Of a DNA stretch of 64,000 nt, positions 59,873 to 64,000 are shown piece after piece. The notes beneath the pieces are model-generated. The model had not been told where the DNA came from, made no database searches, and saw only the letters and a list, made by a program, of their open reading frames with translations. Source of the stretch: Verrucomicrobiota bacterium (GTDB taxonomy: Bacteria; Verrucomicrobiota; Verrucomicrobiia; Opitutales; UBA953); assembly GCA_015061905.1 (NCBI GenBank), contig SUVQ01000001.1:1-64000 (forward strand), given 5' to 3'. A program made the position numbers and the translations under genes. The number at the start of each line of letters is the position of its first letter. Position 1 is the stretch's first letter.

Positions 59873-60592
59873 TTATTTGCGGCGGCGACGCGATGCCACC
59901 AACGCCAACGCGCCCAAGCCCGCAAGCATTCCGAACGCCGACGGCTCCGGAACAACGCTTACTTCTTGCTTAATAGTTTTTAAGCCGACAAAGGTTCCAT
60001 TATCAAGGGTTTCCGTTAGAGCTAACTTCATCGTAAAAGAATCTGTAGAGCTAAGATCAACGGCAGACGCACTGCTCAAGCTGACTGTAAAGGGGGTTGA
60101 ACCCTGACCTTGTTTCGGAATCAACGAACCCCCAAACGAGCCAAGTTCAAGGTCGTTTTCATCAAGAATCGTCGCTGTAAAGGTAATGGATCCTTCCCAT
60201 ACAGCAGCCCACTGCCCCCCTTGTTGATAAGCTCCGGAGGAGTTAAACAAGACGACATCAAGCCCGATGCTTTGCAAGCTTTTCACTTCTACCGTGCCGC
60301 CCAGCGTATACTTAAATTCTGCCGTCCAAGGCGCCCCGGTTCCGACATTCGTATCGGGAGAAAAAATCGCGGCGTCCGTTCCAGCCGTGCCGGCGGTCTT
60401 AATAGACACGTTCCCAGCACTATTTACCAAAGAAACCACATCGGCAGTTACACCTTCCAATCCTTCAACAGATAACTCGACATCAGCCACGGACGATTGA
60501 TTAGCGGTACCGAACGTTGTCGTAAGAGTTTCCGCGTTAGCGAATGTTGTTCCGGCGGCGAGGAGTGCCGCGAGTGTTATGTATTTTTTCAT
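59873..60592 (-). CDS. PEP-CTERM surface protein 2
   Basis: The 239-residue exported protein shares its signal peptide (MKKYITLAALLAAGTTFANAETL) with protein 1 at 5427-6101. It also shares the sorting tail (PEPSAFGMLAGLGALALVASRRRRK). The 195-residue core between them is unrelated in sequence, though again rich in Ser, Thr, Gly and beta-prone residues. It is exported and probably processed by an exosortase encoded elsewhere. The function of the core is unknown. Confidence 0.9.
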   Translation of the reverse strand: MKKYITLAALLAAGTTFANAETLTTTFGTANQSSVADVELSVEGLEGVTADVVSLVNSAGNVSIKTAGTAGTDAAIFSPDTNVGTGAPWTAEFKYTLGGTVEVKSLQSIGLDVVLFNSSGAYQQGGQWAAVWEGSITFTATILDENDLELGSFGGSLIPKQGQGSTPFTVSLSSASAVDLSSTDSFTMKLALTETLDNGTFVGLKTIKQEVSVVPEPSAFGMLAGLGALALVASRRRRK

Positions 60593-60770
60593 AATGATTA
60601 AGTTTGATTGTGAGTGTTAAAAGTATTTTGTGGGTAAAAACCGAGACAAACGCGGCGTTCCCGCCGATTTGTCTCAATTCTTAGTGCGGATTGTCGCAAA
60701 AAAAAAAACGTGCCCGTCAAGCACGTTTTGAAAAAAAAAATCCGCAAATTTCACCAGTTACACAAAAGAA
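60593..60770 (-). promoter_or_regulatory. Conserved leader of PEP-CTERM module 2
   Basis: Nearly identical to 6102-6271. It contains the GACAAACGCGGCG/CGCCGATTTGTC hairpin and the AACGTGC/GCACGTT hairpin with a T run on the minus strand. One base change here turns GCGTTACCGCC into GCGTTCCCGCC, creating a dispersed-word copy absent from module 1. Confidence 0.6.
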
Positions 60771-60958
60771 TCTCGCGCAAAGCCGCGAAGACGCGAAGTT
60801 TTAAAAGAGGTAAGAAACCACGAATAACCACGAATTTTCACGAATGCTTTTTAACGCAAAGAAGAAATCAGGACATCTGTGAGTATCTGTTTCATCCGTG
60901 GGAAAAATAAACCGCAAAAAAACTTTGCGGCTTTGCGCGAAAAAAAACGTTCCCGCGA
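60771..60958. repeat. Intergenic repeat family C, copy 4, partly inverted
   Basis: GAATCTCGCGCAAAGCCGCGAAG begins as in the other copies. The next section (ACCACGAATTTTCACGAATGC, ATCAGGACATCTGTGAGTATCTGTTTCATCCGTGGGAAAAATAAACCGC) is the reverse complement of the family. The module is thus bounded by inverted copies here and direct copies at module 1. Confidence 0.75.
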
Positions 60959-61046
60959 CTTTCGTCACAAGAACGCGTTTTCTCCTAAATCTTTCAAAAT
61001 TTCATCTTTCAACCCTACGCGGGAACGCGTTATACTACGCGGCGTT

Positions 61047-62042
61047 ATGCACGATATCTCGCAAGGAAAAATCCTCGTTACCGGCGGCTCCGGGCTTATC
61101 GGAAGCGCCATCATCGCCCGCCTAAACGCCCTCGGGCACACAAACATTCTCGTAACCGACAAGCTCGGCACGGATTTGCGCTACAAAAACCTCGTTCCGC
61201 TCAAATTCGCCGAATACATGGAATACGAGGATTTCGACCGCGCGCTTGAAAGCGATCCCGCGCAGTTTGCCGACATTAAAACGATTTTCCACCTCGGAGC
61301 CTGCTCCGCAACGACGGAAAAAGACTGCACTTACCTCATTCACAACAATTACGAATACACGAAAAAGCTCGCCGTGTTCGCGCTCGGAAACGGCGCGCGC
61401 TTCGTTTACGCCTCCTCCGCCGCGACTTACGGGAACGGCGAAAACGGCATGGACGACGAAGGCGACATCCTTCCGCTCAAGCCGCTCAATATGTATGGCT
61501 ATTCGAAACATCTTTTCGACCTGCACGCGTTGCGCAACGGCTACCTGAACAAAATCACGGGCATCAAATATTTCAACGTTTTCGGTCCGAACGAAAACCA
61601 CAAGGCGCACATGGTCAGCATGGTTTTCCGCGCGTTTAACCAAATCAGGGAAACCGGCGGCGTGAAGCTTTTCAAAAGCTACAAGCCGGAATACGCGGAC
61701 GGCTGCCAGATGCGCGATTTTCTCGGCGCGAAAGAAGCGGCAGCGATTACCGTGCATCTTGCGCAAAACGAGGAAGCGACGGGCTTGGTCAATGTCGGTG
61801 CGGGCAAGGCGCGCACTTGGCTCGAACTCGTGCGCCCGATTTTCGCGGCGATGGGCGTTCCCGAAAAAATCGAATTTATCGACATGCCGGAATCGCTTCG
61901 CGCGCAGTATCAGTATTTTACGCAGGCGAAAATCGACAAGCTGACACGCTTGGGCGGCGCACAATATCTCGTCCCGCTCGAAGAATCCGTTACCGACTAC
62001 GTCAAAAACTACCTTATTCCCGACAAGCATCTCGGCGAATAA
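61047..62042 (+). CDS. hldD: ADP-L-glycero-D-manno-heptose 6-epimerase
   Basis: The start ATG 61047 (MHDISQGKILVTGGSGLIGSAII) gives 331 residues; the upstream ORF crosses a repeat. This SDR-fold epimerase makes the heptose donor for the LPS inner core. It has the nucleotide-binding TGGSGLIGSA, FHLGACSATTEKD, the catalytic Ser/Tyr/Lys set (ASSAATYG, YGYSKHLFD) and YFNVFGPNENHK. It implies a heptose-containing LPS. Confidence 0.94.
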   Translation: MHDISQGKILVTGGSGLIGSAIIARLNALGHTNILVTDKLGTDLRYKNLVPLKFAEYMEYEDFDRALESDPAQFADIKTIFHLGACSATTEKDCTYLIHNNYEYTKKLAVFALGNGARFVYASSAATYGNGENGMDDEGDILPLKPLNMYGYSKHLFDLHALRNGYLNKITGIKYFNVFGPNENHKAHMVSMVFRAFNQIRETGGVKLFKSYKPEYADGCQMRDFLGAKEAAAITVHLAQNEEATGLVNVGAGKARTWLELVRPIFAAMGVPEKIEFIDMPESLRAQYQYFTQAKIDKLTRLGGAQYLVPLEESVTDYVKNYLIPDKHLGE

Positions 62043-62136
62043 GAAAGTTACGGGAGAGGCGCGTTTTCGCGGCTTAAGCCCGAAGCGTTTCTCCCGTAAA
62101 ACCGAACCTCATTTTTATAAAAAAACAGACAAAAAC

Positions 62137-63120
62137 ATGAAAATCATCACAGCAATCGCCCTACTCGCGCTCGTTCCGTTTGCCGCGTTCGCGCAAGAAA
62201 AAACCGGCGTTCCCGCCGAAAGCGCACGCACCGAAATCGCACCGAAGAAAACTTCCACGCCGCAAGGCTGGACGGATAATTTTGAAGCCGCAAAAAAGCA
62301 GGCGGGAACGGAAGGCAAAGACCTGCTTGTCGCGTTCTCCGGCTCGGACTGGTGCGGCTGGTGCGTGCGACTCGAAAAAGAAGTTTTTTCTGAAGGAGAT
62401 TTCACCGAAAAAGTTTCAGAGCATTTCGTTCCCGTTTATATCGATAACCCGAACGATTTATCGCTTCTCTCCGAGCACGCACAAAAGCAAAATCGCGCAC
62501 TTACGGATCACTACCGCATCGAGGGCTTCCCCACGGTTCTGCTTATGGACGCTTCCGGGTGCATCTTTGCGCAAACCGGCTACGCGTCAGGCGGACCGGA
62601 AAAATATCTCGAAATGCTGAAAAAACTGCGCGACGACGGAAAAAACGCGCCGGAATATAAAACACAAAAGGCTCTGAACGTCGTCCCGAAAGGTCCCGAT
62701 CGCGTTCGGAAGCTTGACGAGCTTCTTGCTCCGCTCCCGCTTCCGCTTCAGATTGCCAACGAAAATTATATCGATGAAATTCTCGCGGCAGATGCCGACG
62801 GCTCCTTAGGTTTGCGCTCCAAGTATCCGTATTTCACGGTCGTTCGTCCCTTAAAACAAGATTTGCAGGCGGAAATTATCCGGCTTTCACAACTCACGGA
62901 CGAAGCGCTCAAGGCACAAGGCTCGCCCGCGGACAAAGCAAAGCGCATGAAAATCGCAACGGAAGTTCTTCGAAAAAATGCCGACACCTTGCGCAAGCTT
63001 CGCCAACGCGCCGACGAAGCACGGAAAATGTTTGCCGAAAACACGCACGCAGCAAGACGCGTGGGAGCCATTCATCAGCAACTCCACTACCTGTTTTCCA
63101 ATTACATCGACAAAGAGTAA
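62137..63120 (+). CDS. Exported thioredoxin-fold protein
   Basis: The 327-residue protein has a signal peptide (MKIITAIALLALVPFAAFA). A thioredoxin-like domain covers about 45-170, with the active site GSDWCGWCVRLEKEVF and the cis-Pro region IEGFPTVLLMDASG. The C-terminal 150 residues are helical and unrecognised (IRLSQLTDEALKAQGSPADKAKRMKI). It is probably a periplasmic disulfide reductase or isomerase. It has an A-rich leader (ACAGACAAAAAC) without a Shine-Dalgarno. Confidence 0.85.
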   Translation: MKIITAIALLALVPFAAFAQEKTGVPAESARTEIAPKKTSTPQGWTDNFEAAKKQAGTEGKDLLVAFSGSDWCGWCVRLEKEVFSEGDFTEKVSEHFVPVYIDNPNDLSLLSEHAQKQNRALTDHYRIEGFPTVLLMDASGCIFAQTGYASGGPEKYLEMLKKLRDDGKNAPEYKTQKALNVVPKGPDRVRKLDELLAPLPLPLQIANENYIDEILAADADGSLGLRSKYPYFTVVRPLKQDLQAEIIRLSQLTDEALKAQGSPADKAKRMKIATEVLRKNADTLRKLRQRADEARKMFAENTHAARRVGAIHQQLHYLFSNYIDKE

Positions 63121-63149
63121 GCGCGGTCGCAGGCATTCGCTAATTTTGT

Positions 63150-63188
63150 GCGTTCCCGCGAAAAAAAAATCCGCGGGAACGCCGTTTT
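63150..63188 (+). terminator. Terminator of thioredoxin-like gene
   Basis: GCGTTCCCGCG pairs with CGCGGGAACGC across an A9 loop, followed by CGTTTTAATTTTT. It is another inverted pair of the dispersed word. Confidence 0.8.
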
Positions 63189-63205
63189 AATTTTTGATTC
63201 CATTC

Positions 63206-64000
63206 ATGTTTGACTCCTTTTACAACAAAACGATTTTCCTTGCTCCGCTTCTGCTCGGGCTAAGCGCGTGCATGTCTCCGGAAAAAGAAACGGAAGAAAA
63301 TTTACCCGCCGCCACACCGGAAAACGTCGAAATCCGGGAACGCGTCGAGAATGCCGAAGTTTTTGAAGCCAAACTGAAGAAAGCCCTTGCCGACGGGGAC
63401 TCCGCCCTCGCCTCGTATTTTGCCGAATACGTGCTTTCCGTAGAAGAACTTCTCGAGTTCGTCGAAAAATATTACTCGGAAAAAACCTGGCTTCCCGGCG
63501 ACCCCAACTCCATCGACTCCGCGACGGAAACCGCACGGGAAATTCGCTACACGCTCGCGCGGAGGCTCTTGCGCGAAGGCAGATGGGCAAAAGCACGGCA
63601 ATATTTTCCGGAGGATCTTCTCCCGACGTTTAATGCCTACGTTGCCGCCATCCAGCGCGGCTACAACGCTAAACTTTCCGACACCGAGCGCGCACGCGGC
63701 TTCTGGGACGCCGCGCTAATCGTGCGCACCGACGGAGACGCGCTCTTTCTCGCCGCCGCCGGCCCCACTTATGTTTCCGGCGGAGAGTGGGAAGAAAACC
63801 CCATTCTCAAACTGCGTTTTTCGGAAAATATCGCTTCCGAAGAAGAGCGTTCCCGCGCGGAATCTCGCGACATTTCCCGCTTCGTCAACGATCGCCGTTT
63901 TCGCGCCGCGATGCTCGTGCAAAACGCCGCAAGCCTCCTGCCGAACAACGACGACCGCACCGCCCGCCTGCTTTGCACCGCCGGCGTTTGGCTTCGCTAC
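63206..64000 (+). CDS. Predicted lipoprotein, cut by window end
   Basis: The frame from ATG 63206 is open to the end of the window (265 codons) and is absent from the ORF track because no stop is reached. It starts MFDSFYNKTIFLAPLLLGLSAC, a lipobox-bearing signal peptide, followed by an acidic linker and a helical, charged domain (RVENAVFEAKLKKAL-type, FAEYVLSVEELLEFVEKYY, ARGFWDAALIVRTDGDALFLAAAGPTYVSGGEW). Helical pairs suggest TPR-like repeats, but no family is recognised. Confidence 0.75.
   Translation, partial: MFDSFYNKTIFLAPLLLGLSACMSPEKETEENLPAATPENVEIRERVENAEVFEAKLKKALADGDSALASYFAEYVLSVEELLEFVEKYYSEKTWLPGDPNSIDSATETAREIRYTLARRLLREGRWAKARQYFPEDLLPTFNAYVAAIQRGYNAKLSDTERARGFWDAALIVRTDGDALFLAAAGPTYVSGGEWEENPILKLRFSENIASEEERSRAESRDISRFVNDRRFRAAMLVQNAASLLPNNDDRTARLLCTAGVWLRY

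Larger units (their letters stand above)
58..63854. repeat. Dispersed GCGGGAACGC / GCGTTCCCGC word
   Basis: The 8-mer CGGGAACG and its complement recur through nearly the whole window, inside genes on both strands and between genes. Reading the first 10 kb by eye gives 29 to 31 copies of the core GGGAACG or CGTTCCC (for example near 58, 381, 481, 642, 2402, 3972, 4547, 8333), where about one is expected by chance. In coding DNA it leaves recurrent tripeptides (AGT, RGN, VPA, AFP, RSR). Closely spaced inverted pairs make terminator hairpins. Its role is unknown; a DNA-uptake or recombination signal is the closest known analogy. Confidence 0.9.

Noticed and set aside
1-64000. CRISPR array
   Set aside because: No regularly spaced direct repeats of 24-40 bp with unique spacers were seen; the dispersed word is short and irregularly spaced.

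Overview
The window looks like a chromosomal segment of a GC-moderate, Gram-negative gut-type Verrucomicrobiota bacterium, most likely Opitutae/Opitutales (inference). The cues are PEP-CTERM surface proteins ending in Arg-rich tails, an HldD heptose epimerase (LPS core), a TRL-like lipoprotein, SecG and Opr-type porin genes, a GH89 alpha-N-acetylglucosaminidase and a probable sialate mutarotase/MFS pair (host-glycan use), and A-rich leaders mostly without Shine-Dalgarno sequences. No exosortase, rRNA operon, CRISPR array or complete prophage is visible.

Layout. 1-2550 is a damaged accessory patch beside tRNA-Glu: a frameshifted transposase, two same-orientation insertion-sequence ends, an AT-rich fragment with a nonsense-interrupted trypsin-like protease, and gene stumps. 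2.6-13.2 kb is housekeeping (ribB, sdaAB/sdaAA, a cNMP-domain histidine kinase with receiver, an SLC13 transporter, a coiled-coil/lipoprotein pair, pgi, secG), with a PEP-CTERM gene in a repeat-bounded module. 13.2-24.0 kb holds an ABC-F protein, GH89, a divergent regulator/ATP-pyrophosphatase-like locus with a polysaccharide flippase, and the Kelch/MFS pair. 24.0-28.7 kb has a deletion-derivative IS481-type element and a proC-proB-proA operon. 28.7-30.6 kb has a PEP-CTERM metallopeptidase and a candidate hydrophobic-peptide toxin locus. 30.6-45.3 kb holds an alcohol/aldehyde dehydrogenase pair, sppA, a SMUG-type glycosylase, rubrerythrin, metK, an oppD-type ATPase, DUF3472, a porin, rbfA, parB, a LysM protein and dapB. 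45.5-49 kb has three tRNAs, a C39-like protease operon and an enoyl reductase-like gene. 49-64 kb holds a DUF4010 protein, sufT, birA, rpsP-trmD-rplS, a metallopeptidase, prmC, pyrE, an m5U methyltransferase, a tyrosine phosphatase, a second PEP-CTERM module, hldD, a thioredoxin-like protein and a cut-off lipoprotein.

The dominant unexplained signal is the short word CGGGAACG/CGTTCCCG (context GCGGGAACGC), scattered through genes and intergenic DNA in both orientations at about three per kb (29 to 31 copies of the GGGAACG core in the first 10 kb by hand count, against about 1 expected). Inverted pairs of it form many of the intrinsic terminators, exactly as DNA-uptake sequences do in Neisseria and Haemophilus. 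It is missing from the protease patch (about 840-2315) and from about 23650-28306 (end of the MFS gene, IS481-type element, pro operon), which suggests either recent acquisition or a functional boundary. Other notable items are a 20-residue hydrophobic peptide with a hairpin-embedded ribosome-binding site, two PEP-CTERM modules with conserved edges and unrelated cores, and a pair of about 205-bp structured intergenic repeats whose stems differ in sequence but keep pairing.
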